A stretch of 35,844 nt of DNA, taken from assembly GCA_937873685.1 (NCBI GenBank), contig CALMYO010000250.1:1-35844 (forward strand), written 5' to 3'. The notes below the pieces were generated by a model. It was not told the origin of the DNA and ran no database searches. It saw nothing but the letters and a program-made list of their open reading frames with translations. Positions 1 to 8,425 of this stretch are shown here, piece by piece. The position numbers were made by a program, and so were the translations under genes. The stretch comes from an uncultured Paracoccaceae bacterium (GTDB taxonomy: Bacteria; Pseudomonadota; Alphaproteobacteria; Rhizobiales; Rhizobiaceae). The stretch's first letter is position 1. Each line of letters opens with the position of its first letter.

Positions 1-428
1 CCCGGCCCAGCCCCCATGTGCGACGAGGTTGCCCGGGCCGCCGGGCGCACATCCTGGTGGCGGGGGAGGGTGTTGGAGGTGCGGGGGGCGTGGCGGCAGC
101 GCCCGCCGAGCGTCGATGATACCGGCTCATTGTTGCGCCGCGCCTTCAGGTCCCACAACGCAATGTCGATCGCCGAGATGCCGCGCATCTCGACGCCCGC
201 GCCCTGGCCGCCGATTTCAGGCGTCAGCGCCATGCGCGCGCCCTCCGGATCGGCGTCGCGGCCGATCAGCTTTGGCGCCGCCGTCTCATGCACATAGGCT
301 TCCACCGCGCGCGGGCCGAAGAAGGTCTCACCGAGCCCGGTATTGCCGGCGTCGTCCGTCACCTCCAGCCACAGCAGGTTGGGGTATTCGTCGAGGCGTA
401 GCGTGCGGATGGAGGCGATGGCCGGCAT
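1..428 (-). CDS. Mandelate racemase/muconate lactonizing enzyme family protein (partial, N-terminal part)
   Basis: This reading frame starts at an ATG (426-428) and runs off the left edge without a stop, giving about 142 residues of a family usually near 370-400. The N-terminal capping domain is recognisable: a beta strand ending WLEVTDDAG, then GLGETFFGP, PKLIGRD, and the helix GISAIDIALWDLKAR that leads into the barrel with LGGR. These are enolase-superfamily landmarks; the metal ligands and catalytic bases lie outside the window, so the reaction cannot be named. It is divergent from the PhyH/dehydrogenase/EamA genes and may share their pathway. The last ~35 residues (positions 1-105) drift from the family pattern while staying in frame: where I expect roughly RTYNTCAGY the sequence reads RTSNTLPRH. 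This may be poor sequence at a contig end. Family is fairly sure; substrate unknown. Confidence 0.75.
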   Translation of the reverse strand, partial: MPAIASIRTLRLDEYPNLLWLEVTDDAGNTGLGETFFGPRAVEAYVHETAAPKLIGRDADPEGARMALTPEIGGQGAGVEMRGISAIDIALWDLKARRNNEPVSSTLGGRCRHAPRTSNTLPRHQDVRPAARATSSHMGAGP

Positions 429-536
429 GGGGTTTCTTTCTTGTGTTTCGCGCTTCCAACCTGATTACGCTCGCCATGCCCATTTGCAAGCGGCTTTCCC
501 CGCATTATCGTTGCCGTTCAAGGGGAGAACGCCGCC

Positions 537-1433
537 ATGCGCAAACGCGAAGTGCTGACCGACGAACAGGCCGGTTTCTACAATGAAAACGGCTATCTGG
601 TGCTCGAGAACCGGGTGCCGATGGCGACAATCGAAGCGATCCGCGCCGAAATCGCCCGCTTCGAGGAGGAAGCGCGCGGCATGACCGCCTCCAACGACCG
701 GCTCGATCTGGAAGACAGTCACCGGCCGGATCGCCCGCGCATCCGCCGCATCAAGCTGCCGCACAAGATCAGTGCGGTGATGAACGCGCTGCTGCGCTCC
801 GACACCATCCTTGCGCCGGTGCGAGACCTGATCGGGGCGGATGTGCGCCTGCACAACACCAAGCTCAACATGAAATCGGCCGGCTACGGCGCGGCGATCG
901 AGTGGCACCAGGATTTCGCCTTCTACCCCCACACCAACGACGACGTGCTGGCCGTCGGCGTCATCATCGACGACATGGGCGAGGAGAACGGGCCGCTGAT
1001 GGTGTTTCCGGGTTCGCACAAGGGCCCGGTCCATGACCACCACGCCGACGGCGTCTTCACTGGCGGAATGGATCTTGCCGCCTGCGGGCTCGATGTCGCC
1101 GATGCGGTGAAGCTCACCGGCCCGGCCGGTTCGATCTCCATTCACCACGGCCACATCGTGCACGGTTCGGCGCTCAACACCTCGAATCGCGACCGCCGCC
1201 TGCTGTTCTACGAGATGATGGCGGCCGACGCCTTTCCCATCATGGGTTCGCTGACGACGTTCGAATCGATTGCCGAATACGACAGCCGCATGCTGTGCGG
1301 AAAGCCGACGCTGACGCCGCGCCTGAAGGACGTCGCGTTGCGCATTCCCCAGCCTCAGCCGGCGAAGCAATACGCCTCGATTTACGAAATCCAGAAGGGA
1401 TTGAAAAATCGTGCCTTTGCGGTGGCCGATTGA
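537..1433 (+). CDS. Phytanoyl-CoA dioxygenase (PhyH) family protein
   Basis: 298 residues, the normal length for the family. It is a non-haem Fe(II)/2-oxoglutarate-dependent oxygenase by its motifs: H124-x-D126 in IEWHQDF, then VGVIIDDMGEENGPLMVFPGSH, which is very typical of bacterial PhyH proteins, and the distal iron ligand H209 in HIVHGS. An Arg about 10 residues later (NRDRR) fits the 2-oxoglutarate anchor. The start at 537 is preceded by AGGGGAG with good spacing. It is first in a run with the beta-hydroxyacid dehydrogenase and EamA transporter. The family acts on acyl-CoAs, free acids, osmolytes and natural products, so the substrate is open; the neighbours suggest a small hydroxy- or sugar acid. 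No sign of truncation. Confidence 0.85.
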   Translation: MRKREVLTDEQAGFYNENGYLVLENRVPMATIEAIRAEIARFEEEARGMTASNDRLDLEDSHRPDRPRIRRIKLPHKISAVMNALLRSDTILAPVRDLIGADVRLHNTKLNMKSAGYGAAIEWHQDFAFYPHTNDDVLAVGVIIDDMGEENGPLMVFPGSHKGPVHDHHADGVFTGGMDLAACGLDVADAVKLTGPAGSISIHHGHIVHGSALNTSNRDRRLLFYEMMAADAFPIMGSLTTFESIAEYDSRMLCGKPTLTPRLKDVALRIPQPQPAKQYASIYEIQKGLKNRAFAVAD

Positions 1434-1482
1434 ATCGTTATGCGAGGACACTGAATCGGCTTGTGAACACGGGAGCGGCGAC

Positions 1483-2382
1483 ATGGCAAGACCGGCAATC
1501 GGCTTCATCGGGCTTGGCCTGATGGGTTCGGCAATGGTGGAGCGGCTGCAGTCGCTGCAGTACCCCATGACGGTGATCGCCAACCGCTCGCGCGCTGCAA
1601 TCGACGCGGCGGTGGCGCGTGGCGCAACCGAAGTGCAGACCGCGCGCGAAATTGCCGCCGCGTCCGACATCGTGATGCTATGCATGGACACGTCTGCTTC
1701 GGTGGAAAGCCGCATGCTGGGGCCGGACGGGGTGATCGCGGGCTTGAAGCCCGGCGCGGTCGTCATCGATTTCGGCACCTCTCTCCCCGGCTCGACGCGC
1801 AGGCTCGGCGCGCTGGTGGCCGAGGCAGGCGGCCATTACATGGACGCGCCACTCGGCCGCACGCCCTCGCATGCGCTTGAGGGCAAGCTCAACATCATGG
1901 GCGCCGGCGATCGCGCCGTCTTCGACCGCGTCAAGCCGGTGCTCGACCACCTCGGCGAGAACGTCTTCCATCTCGGCGACCTCGGGGCAGGGCACACCGT
2001 CAAGCTGATCAACAATTTCTTCGCCATGACCACCGCCAACGCCATGGCGGAAGCCTTTGCCATGGCCGATGTGGCGGGCGTGCCGCGCGAGAACCTTTAC
2101 GCGGTGATGTCGGCCGGGCCGCTGCGTTCCGGCATGATGGATTTCGTCAAGGCATACGCCATCGACGGCAAGCCCGACGTGCTGGCCTTCGCCGTGCGCA
2201 ACGCCAGGAAAGATGTCGGCTACTACGCCGCCATGGCCGAGGAGGCCGGCGTGCTGTCGCTAATCTCCAACGGCACGAAACAGGCACTGACGCTGGCGGT
2301 GAGCCAAGGCCATGGCGACCGCATGGTGCCGGAACTGGTCGATTTCTATGCCGCCCTGTTTGCCGGCAAGGAGCGCGCGTGA
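1483..2382 (+). CDS. NAD(P)-dependent beta-hydroxyacid dehydrogenase (3-hydroxyisobutyrate dehydrogenase family)
   Basis: 299 residues from the ATG at 1483, preceded by GGGAG at 1471; an upstream in-frame start at 1411 would add an unlikely 24-residue leader. The Rossmann motif IGFIGLGLMGSAM is at residues 6-18. The catalytic lysine is K174 in HTVKLINNF, followed by the usual all-alpha dimerisation domain. Family members oxidise or reduce 3-hydroxyacids (3-hydroxyisobutyrate, tartronate semialdehyde, sulfolactaldehyde). The substrate-loop motif is not the common DAPVSGG but DAPLGRTPSHA, which I recall as resembling DVPVGRTSANA of the E. coli sulfolactaldehyde reductase YihU. The substrate is therefore open. 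The stop overlaps the EamA start (GTGA), indicating translational coupling. Confidence 0.85.
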   Translation: MARPAIGFIGLGLMGSAMVERLQSLQYPMTVIANRSRAAIDAAVARGATEVQTAREIAAASDIVMLCMDTSASVESRMLGPDGVIAGLKPGAVVIDFGTSLPGSTRRLGALVAEAGGHYMDAPLGRTPSHALEGKLNIMGAGDRAVFDRVKPVLDHLGENVFHLGDLGAGHTVKLINNFFAMTTANAMAEAFAMADVAGVPRENLYAVMSAGPLRSGMMDFVKAYAIDGKPDVLAFAVRNARKDVGYYAAMAEEAGVLSLISNGTKQALTLAVSQGHGDRMVPELVDFYAALFAGKERA

Positions 2383-3296
2383 GCCTTTCGCCCATTGCCG
2401 GCGTCGAAGACAGGCGCACCACCGGAATCGTGATGATGCTGGCGGCTTACGCCGTGTTTTCTTGCATCGACACCTCCGTGAAATGGCTTGCCGGCGACAG
2501 TATTCCACCCCTGCAACTCTCCTTTCTGCGCTATTTCGGCCACCTGGTGTTCGTGCTGGCCGCCATGGGCGTGCAGCGCGCCACGCTGGACGACCTGAAG
2601 GTGCCGCCGGTTGGCGCGGTGACCATCCGTTCGCTGCTGCTGATGGGATCGACTGTCTTCAACTTCATCGCGCTGCAATACATCCCGCTGACTTTGACCT
2701 CGACGATCCTGTTCTCGGCGCCGATCTTCATCTGTCTGCTCTCCGGCCCGATGCTGGGTGAAAGGGTTGGCGTGTGGCGCGGCAGCGCCATCGTCGTCGG
2801 CTTCCTCGGCATCCTGATCGCCATCCGCCCCTTCGGCGAATCCTTCCATTGGGCAACGCTGTTGTCGCTTGCCGGGGCAGGGTGCTTCGCGCTCTATTCG
2901 ATCATGACACGGCAACTGGCCGGCAAGGTGTCCGTCAACACGATGCAGTTCTATGCTGGCGCCATTCCCTCGGTGCTGCTGCTGCCCTTCGTGATCGCCG
3001 ACTGGCGCTGGCCGTCCACCGGTTTCGGCCTGCTTCTGTTCGTAACTATCGGGTTCTTCGGCTGGTTCGGGCACCAGATCCTTGTGACGGCGCATCGCTT
3101 TGCCCCGGCAACGGTGCTGACGCCGTTCTCCTATTCCTTCATCATCTACCTGACGATCTGGAGTTACGTCGTCTTCGACTACCTGCCGGATCGCTGGACG
3201 GTTGTCGGCGCAGCGGTGATCTCGGCTGCCGGGCTGTTCATCTGGTTTCGCGAGCGGCAACTTGGAAAGGCGCCGACGCCGGCGCCAGAGCGATGA
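2379..3296 (+). CDS. EamA/DMT-family transporter
   Basis: 305 residues with about ten hydrophobic segments in two EamA repeats, the standard size for drug/metabolite transporters of the inner membrane. The first repeat carries a KWL segment followed by PPLQLSFLRYFGH, a typical EamA helix-loop; the second begins near residue 155 (ATLLSLAGAGCFALYSI). The start is GTG at 2379, overlapping the preceding stop by 4 bases. Its position at the end of the PhyH/dehydrogenase run suggests it moves the substrate or product of that pathway, but direction and cargo cannot be read from sequence. Confidence 0.85.
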   Translation: MSLSPIAGVEDRRTTGIVMMLAAYAVFSCIDTSVKWLAGDSIPPLQLSFLRYFGHLVFVLAAMGVQRATLDDLKVPPVGAVTIRSLLLMGSTVFNFIALQYIPLTLTSTILFSAPIFICLLSGPMLGERVGVWRGSAIVVGFLGILIAIRPFGESFHWATLLSLAGAGCFALYSIMTRQLAGKVSVNTMQFYAGAIPSVLLLPFVIADWRWPSTGFGLLLFVTIGFFGWFGHQILVTAHRFAPATVLTPFSYSFIIYLTIWSYVVFDYLPDRWTVVGAAVISAAGLFIWFRERQLGKAPTPAPER

Positions 3297-3402
3297 GAAT
3301 TCTCACGCGCACGTGATGCCTTTCCGCTTGCGGACGAGACCGCGGCACGGCAAACCTTCGCACGCGGCGGCTGTCGCCGTATCCCATGAGCGGAACCTTT
3401 CC

Positions 3403-3909
3403 ATGACGATCACCATGTACCAGGCCAGCGTGCCGGTTCTCACCCGCGCGCTCGCCAATCTCGACGCCTACCTGAAGAAGGGCGAGGACTACGCAACCGA
3501 GCGCGGCTTCGATCCGGCCGTGCTGCTGTCGGCACGGCTTGCGCCCGACATGTTCCCGCTGACGCGCCAAGTGCAGATCGCCTGCGACCACGCCAAGAAC
3601 GCCCCCTCGCGCCTTGCCGGCCGCGACCTCGTGCCGATGGCCGACACCGAGACCACCTTCGCCGAACTGCACAAGCGCATCGCAAAAGTGCAGGCGCATA
3701 TCGCGACCTTCACCCCGGCCGACATCGACGGCTCGGAGGAGCGCGAGGTTGTCGTGAAGATGCGTTCGGGCGAGTTGAAGCTGACCGGCTTGCCCTACCT
3801 GCAGGCCTTTGCGATGCCGAACTTCTGGTTCCACGTCACCATCGCTTACGCCATCCTGCGCCACAACGGCGTGCCGGTCGGCAAGATGGACTTTACCGGT
3901 CGGCCGTGA
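3403..3909 (+). CDS. DUF1993 family protein
   Basis: 168 residues. The sequence has hallmarks I recognise for DUF1993: MYQASVPVLTR at the start, RLAPDMFPLTRQVQIACDHAK in the middle, DGSEER, and the C-terminal PNFWFHVTIAYAILRHNGVPVGK. The family has a DinB-like four-helix appearance and no established function. The ATG at 3403 is chosen because it begins this conserved N-terminus; an in-frame start at 3262 would add 47 residues lying over the end of the EamA gene. The Shine-Dalgarno is weak. The gap of about 100 bases from EamA suggests a separate transcript. Confidence 0.8.
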   Translation: MTITMYQASVPVLTRALANLDAYLKKGEDYATERGFDPAVLLSARLAPDMFPLTRQVQIACDHAKNAPSRLAGRDLVPMADTETTFAELHKRIAKVQAHIATFTPADIDGSEEREVVVKMRSGELKLTGLPYLQAFAMPNFWFHVTIAYAILRHNGVPVGKMDFTGRP

Positions 3910-3989
3910 CTGGCGTTTGACTTGGAACAAACCGGCCCGCTGCCGTTTCGGAACAACGGGCGAACAGCCGACGTCGGGCGGGATCTTTA

Positions 3990-4059
3990 CTCCCTTCGGG
4001 GGAGGTGGTCTGGAAGCGGCCGGAGGGGGCGGCTGTTTGCTACAGTACCCCCGCCGCCC
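3990..4059. terminator. Two inverted repeats between convergent genes
   Basis: The 198-base gap between the convergent DUF1993 and SGNH genes holds CTCCC-TTCGG-GGGAG (3990-4004) and GGGCGGC / GCCGCCC arms (4027-4033 and 4053-4059) around a 19-base loop that itself can pair CTGT with ACAG. There is no clear T-run. The position suits a bidirectional terminator, but a dispersed rhizobial intergenic repeat element is equally possible. Confidence 0.35.
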
Positions 4060-4107
4060 GAGCCTGTCATCGGGATTGCTGAACGCAAGCTCCCGCTACC
4101 GCCATAA

Positions 4108-4971
4108 TCACGCGACAAACATGCGTTCGATCTCGCGAGCGAACTTCTTCGCAACCGCCCGCGAACCGCTCTCCTTCGGATGCAGTTCGTCATGCCAACG
4201 GGTCTTCACCGTTCCACGCAGATCGACGAGGCGCACATGCGCATTGGCCCGTTGCACCCGCGCCAGCGTGTCATGAAACCGGTCGAGCAGATGGCGGATG
4301 ATGGCGGCGGCAAGCGGATCGTCATGCGCAAACCCGCGTTCGGCCAGCGGCTTGCCGAGCCAGGGGCCGTTCTTGCGTGGCAACACATAGTCATAGCCGT
4401 GGATCAGCATAAGCCCGCCCGGCATCCACACCGCCACCTCGCGGGCTATTGTGTTGTAACCGGCTTCCAGATTGGCCATGACGGCGGCGACCTTTGCCGT
4501 TTCCACATGGTCTGCCGGACTGGCCGACCCCCCGCCGGCCGGGCGTGGCTTGATCAGCGCCTTCAACCCGCCGCCGCCGATCACATCGTTGCCGCCGCCG
4601 GAGAACACGAAAACGCGGTAGAGGCCGGATTGCAGCGGGCCCTTGTACTGCTTGGCAGCAAGAATCTGCAAAAACTCGTCGCCGGGAAAGCCGATATTGC
4701 GGCTGGGCCAGGTCTCGCCAAGAAAATCGAAGAAGGTGCGCGGATAGAAGCTGAACCGGCTGAGCAGGTTGATCCAGCTATCGCCCTCGCCGCATAGCCT
4801 GACAACGAAACCGTCGGCGGTCTCTGCCTCGGCGACCAGCGGTTCCTGCGGCAGTTCGGCGGCTTCGGCGCGAGAGACCGGACGGCCGGTCGCCTCGTCG
4901 ATGACGCGAAACACCAGCGCGTTGTCTGGATCGGGTTCAAGGCGGATTGTTGGGGTATCGGGATTGGCCAT
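4108..4971 (-). CDS. SGNH/GDSL-type hydrolase
   Basis: 287 residues from ATG 4971, chosen because AAGGAA sits six bases upstream of it; the ATG at 4977 has no spacing to that site. The catalytic blocks are visible: GEGDSW with nucleophile S65, SGGGNDV with N128 (block III), and WHDELHPKE with D261 and H264. This fits an esterase/lipase-like serine hydrolase of the SGNH superfamily. No signal peptide is seen, so it is probably cytoplasmic. The N-terminal ~55 residues (IRLEPDPDNALVFRVIDEATG and following) look like a small added segment. The gene is monocistronic, convergent with DUF1993. Substrate unknown. Confidence 0.8.
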   Translation of the reverse strand: MANPDTPTIRLEPDPDNALVFRVIDEATGRPVSRAEAAELPQEPLVAEAETADGFVVRLCGEGDSWINLLSRFSFYPRTFFDFLGETWPSRNIGFPGDEFLQILAAKQYKGPLQSGLYRVFVFSGGGNDVIGGGGLKALIKPRPAGGGSASPADHVETAKVAAVMANLEAGYNTIAREVAVWMPGGLMLIHGYDYVLPRKNGPWLGKPLAERGFAHDDPLAAAIIRHLLDRFHDTLARVQRANAHVRLVDLRGTVKTRWHDELHPKESGSRAVAKKFAREIERMFVA

Positions 4972-5033
4972 CGCCATTTCCTTCGCAACATTGCGCCCCG
5001 GAACATCACCTTACCAGATCGGCTTCGCCGCGC

Positions 5034-5999
5034 CTACTGTCCTGCAGCGCGCGCCGGCGCATCTCTCGCAAGCGCCACCGCGATTTGCGCTGCGAGACGG
5101 GCGTTGTTGCGCACCAGCGCGATGTTGGTTGCAAGACTCCGTCCTGCCGTTGCTTCGACAATTGCCGCGAGCAGGAACGGCGTCACCGCCTTGCCGGCGA
5201 CCCCTTCTGCCTCGGCACGGCGCAGCGCGGCCTCGATATGAACGGTCATCTCATCTGCAGGGATTTCATCGTTTCGCGGAACCGGGTTGGCGATGAGCAT
5301 GCCACCGCCGATCCCCAGCGATTCGCGGGCGCGCTGGAATCGCGCAATGCCATCAGCGTCATCGAGCCTGAGCGGCGCGGCAAATGGCGACGAACGCGAC
5401 CAGAAGGCCGGCATCACATCGGTCCCGTAACCCACTACCGGAACGCCGCGCGTTTCCAGCACCTCCAGCGTCTTGCCGATGTCGAGGATTGCCTTGGCGC
5501 CGGCGCAGACGACGTTCCCCGGGGTGCGCGCCAGTTCGTCGAGATCGGCGGAGTTGTCGAAGCTCACCTCTGCGCCGCGATGGACGCCGCCGATGCCGCC
5601 GGTGGCGAAAACCGAGATCCCGGCCAGATGCGCCGCCACCATGGTGGCGGCGACCGTGGTGCCGCCGGTGCGCCCCGTGGCGACAGCGAACGCGAGATCG
5701 GCGCGCGACAGTTTCATTGGCCGTTCGGATGTCGCCAGCGCGTCCAACTGTTCGCTTGAAAGCCCGGCGCGCAACACGCCGTCGAGCACGGCAATCGTCG
5801 CCGGCACGGCGCCCGACGCACGAATGTCGGTCTCGACCGCCTGCGCCATCTCGACGTTTTGCGGAAACGGCATGCCATGCGTGACAATGGTCGATTCCAA
5901 CGCCACCACTGGCGCACCGGACGAAAGCGCCTCGGCGACCTCTGGCGACAGCGTGACTGGCGGGTTCTGCATCGCGGAATTCTCCAACGGGTCGGTCAT
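5034..5999 (-). CDS. psuG: Pseudouridine-5'-phosphate glycosidase
   Basis: 321 residues. It splits pseudouridine 5'-phosphate into uracil and ribose 5-phosphate, the second step of pseudouridine breakdown. Family landmarks: ALESTIVTHGMP with E35, the glycine-rich FATGGIGGVHRG, and CAGAKAILDIGKTLE with K169, matching the lysine that forms the ring-opened ribose adduct in the E. coli enzyme, followed by ETRGVPVVGY. The start overlaps the psuK stop by 4 bases (ATGA), so the two are translationally coupled; an internal Met at residue 10 is a possible alternative start. No transporter gene is adjacent. Confidence 0.95.
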   Translation of the reverse strand: MTDPLENSAMQNPPVTLSPEVAEALSSGAPVVALESTIVTHGMPFPQNVEMAQAVETDIRASGAVPATIAVLDGVLRAGLSSEQLDALATSERPMKLSRADLAFAVATGRTGGTTVAATMVAAHLAGISVFATGGIGGVHRGAEVSFDNSADLDELARTPGNVVCAGAKAILDIGKTLEVLETRGVPVVGYGTDVMPAFWSRSSPFAAPLRLDDADGIARFQRARESLGIGGGMLIANPVPRNDEIPADEMTVHIEAALRRAEAEGVAGKAVTPFLLAAIVEATAGRSLATNIALVRNNARLAAQIAVALARDAPARAAGQ

Positions 6000-6946
6000 T
6001 CGATGATTTCGGCTGCGGGCACGTCCGCAAGCTGCGCTTCAAAGGCCTGGCCAGCCAGCGTTTCCGCCACGGCTTGCGGCGATTGCAGCGTCAGGCAGGC
6101 CGCCGTCACCCCGTGGCGCACTGCTTGTGCCAGGGACAGGCCGCAGGTGAGCGCCGCAATCGCCGCCCCGCACAGCGCATCGCCCGCGCCGGTCACATCG
6201 ACGACCGCGACATGCGGAGGCCGAAGGCGCAATGCGTTGCCCCCCGCGAAGGCAAGCACCGGTTCCTTGCCGGCCGTAACGACAGCGGAGCGGAAACCGG
6301 CCCGGCGCAAGGCGGCGATCAATTCCGCATCGCCCGCCGCCTCGCCGGTGAGCGCCTGCGCCTCGGCGCGGTTCATGAACACACAGGCAAAGGGCGCTGC
6401 ATGCGGCGCCAACCGCACCGCCTTGACCGGAGAAACCGCATTGCCGAACACCGGGCCGGTTGCCGCGTCCATGATTGCGCCGATCGCGTCAGTCGGCAGA
6501 TTGGCGTCGACGAGCACCGCGCCGGCCGACGCAATCGTTGCGCGGATTGCGCTTCGGCGCAGATGTCTTGGCAAGCCGGTCTCATAAAGTGCCATGTCGG
6601 CAAGCGCGATCACCAGCCCGCCTTCAGCGTCGAGAATAGCCGTGTATCCCGGGGTCGAACGGTCGAGGAAATTGGCCGAGAGATCGGTGATCCCGGCATC
6701 ACCGATTGCGGCTTCCACCGCGGCGGCGGCCAAATCGCCGCCCCGCGCAGAGACCAGCGCTGTCACAAGCCCGCGCATGCGCGCGGCGCGCGCGCTGTTG
6801 AACGCCGCGCCGCCCAGGTCTTCCCGCATCGATCCCGGATTGGAAACGCCGGGGATTGTCGCGCCGGCAATGCGGCCGCGCCGGTCCGGATGAGCACCGC
6901 CAATGACGACAAGCCCGTATGTGTGAGGCGATGCGGTGGTATTCAT
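5996..6946 (-). CDS. psuK: Pseudouridine kinase (PfkB family)
   Basis: 316 residues of the PfkB/ribokinase fold. It should phosphorylate pseudouridine at the 5' position before PsuG acts. Visible motifs: VIGGAHPDRRGR near the N-terminus (the PsuK-type equivalent of the sugar-binding strand), GGAAFNSARAA, the NxxE magnesium motif (N192, E195), and the catalytic anion-hole sequence DVTGAGD at residues 250-256. Assignment as PsuK rather than another PfkB kinase rests on the coupled psuG. Its start lies 221 bases from recA in a divergent arrangement. Confidence 0.9.
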   Translation of the reverse strand: MNTTASPHTYGLVVIGGAHPDRRGRIAGATIPGVSNPGSMREDLGGAAFNSARAARMRGLVTALVSARGGDLAAAAVEAAIGDAGITDLSANFLDRSTPGYTAILDAEGGLVIALADMALYETGLPRHLRRSAIRATIASAGAVLVDANLPTDAIGAIMDAATGPVFGNAVSPVKAVRLAPHAAPFACVFMNRAEAQALTGEAAGDAELIAALRRAGFRSAVVTAGKEPVLAFAGGNALRLRPPHVAVVDVTGAGDALCGAAIAALTCGLSLAQAVRHGVTAACLTLQSPQAVAETLAGQAFEAQLADVPAAEIIE

Positions 6947-7040
6947 GGCAGCCGACGCGAATCGTCGATTGCTTGAGCGGCGCTACGGCCGGCGCGTCGC
7001 GCAGACTCGCTGCGGAGCGTGGCTGTGGCGGGGGGCGAGA

Positions 7041-7055
7041 GAACAAAATACGAAT
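7041..7055. promoter_or_regulatory. Degenerate LexA (SOS) box upstream of recA
   Basis: GAACAAAATACGAAT fits GAAC-N7-GAAC with one mismatch; this is the reverse strand of the alphaproteobacterial LexA site GTTC-N7-GTTC. It lies 113 bases before the recA start. Regulation of recA by LexA is established in this class; this particular site is inferred. Confidence 0.5.
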
Positions 7056-7094
7056 TCAACATGATATCAGGTACTTGGCTGACTTGCTAAAACG

Positions 7095-7109
7095 GAACAA
7101 ATCATGTAC
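7095..7109. promoter_or_regulatory. Second candidate LexA (SOS) box upstream of recA
   Basis: GAACAAATCATGTAC fits GAAC-N7-GAAC with one mismatch, 59 bases before the recA start and 54 bases after the first candidate. Either or both could be the functional operator. Confidence 0.4.
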
Positions 7110-7167
7110 GAATTTCCTTGGCGGCCGGATTGTCCGGAGACGGCGAATAACCTAGAGGTGCTATATC

Positions 7168-8250
<1,083 letters not shown>

Positions 8251-8254
8251 CGGT

Positions 8255-8272
8255 CGACCGTTGGCACGGTCG
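8255..8272 (+). terminator. Hairpin just after recA
   Basis: CGACCG-TTGGCA-CGGTCG forms a perfect 6-bp stem with a 6-base loop starting 5 bases after the recA stop. The following CCTGTTCT is only weakly T-rich, so this may be an attenuating rather than strong terminator. The rest of the gap to alaS shows nothing recognisable. Confidence 0.4.
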
Positions 8273-8425
8273 CCTGTTCTCGCTGCCCTTGCTCTGCGGT
8301 CGAGGCGCCGCTTGGCGATTGGCTGAAAGGTGGCGGTTTGTGTGGACACAGGACGCCGCCGTCGTCTATGGCTCCGCGGCGCGTTTCGGCTGGAAGCGCG
8401 GCAGTTATGCGGGTGAGTGGAGACC

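Noticed and set aside
465-1778. 437-codon minus-strand frame over the PhyH gene
   Set aside because: Antisense to a clear PhyH protein with iron-binding residues; no recognisable domain.
8273-8425. A small gene or recX remnant between recA and alaS
   Set aside because: The gap is short, and the frames in it lack a ribosome site or RecX features.
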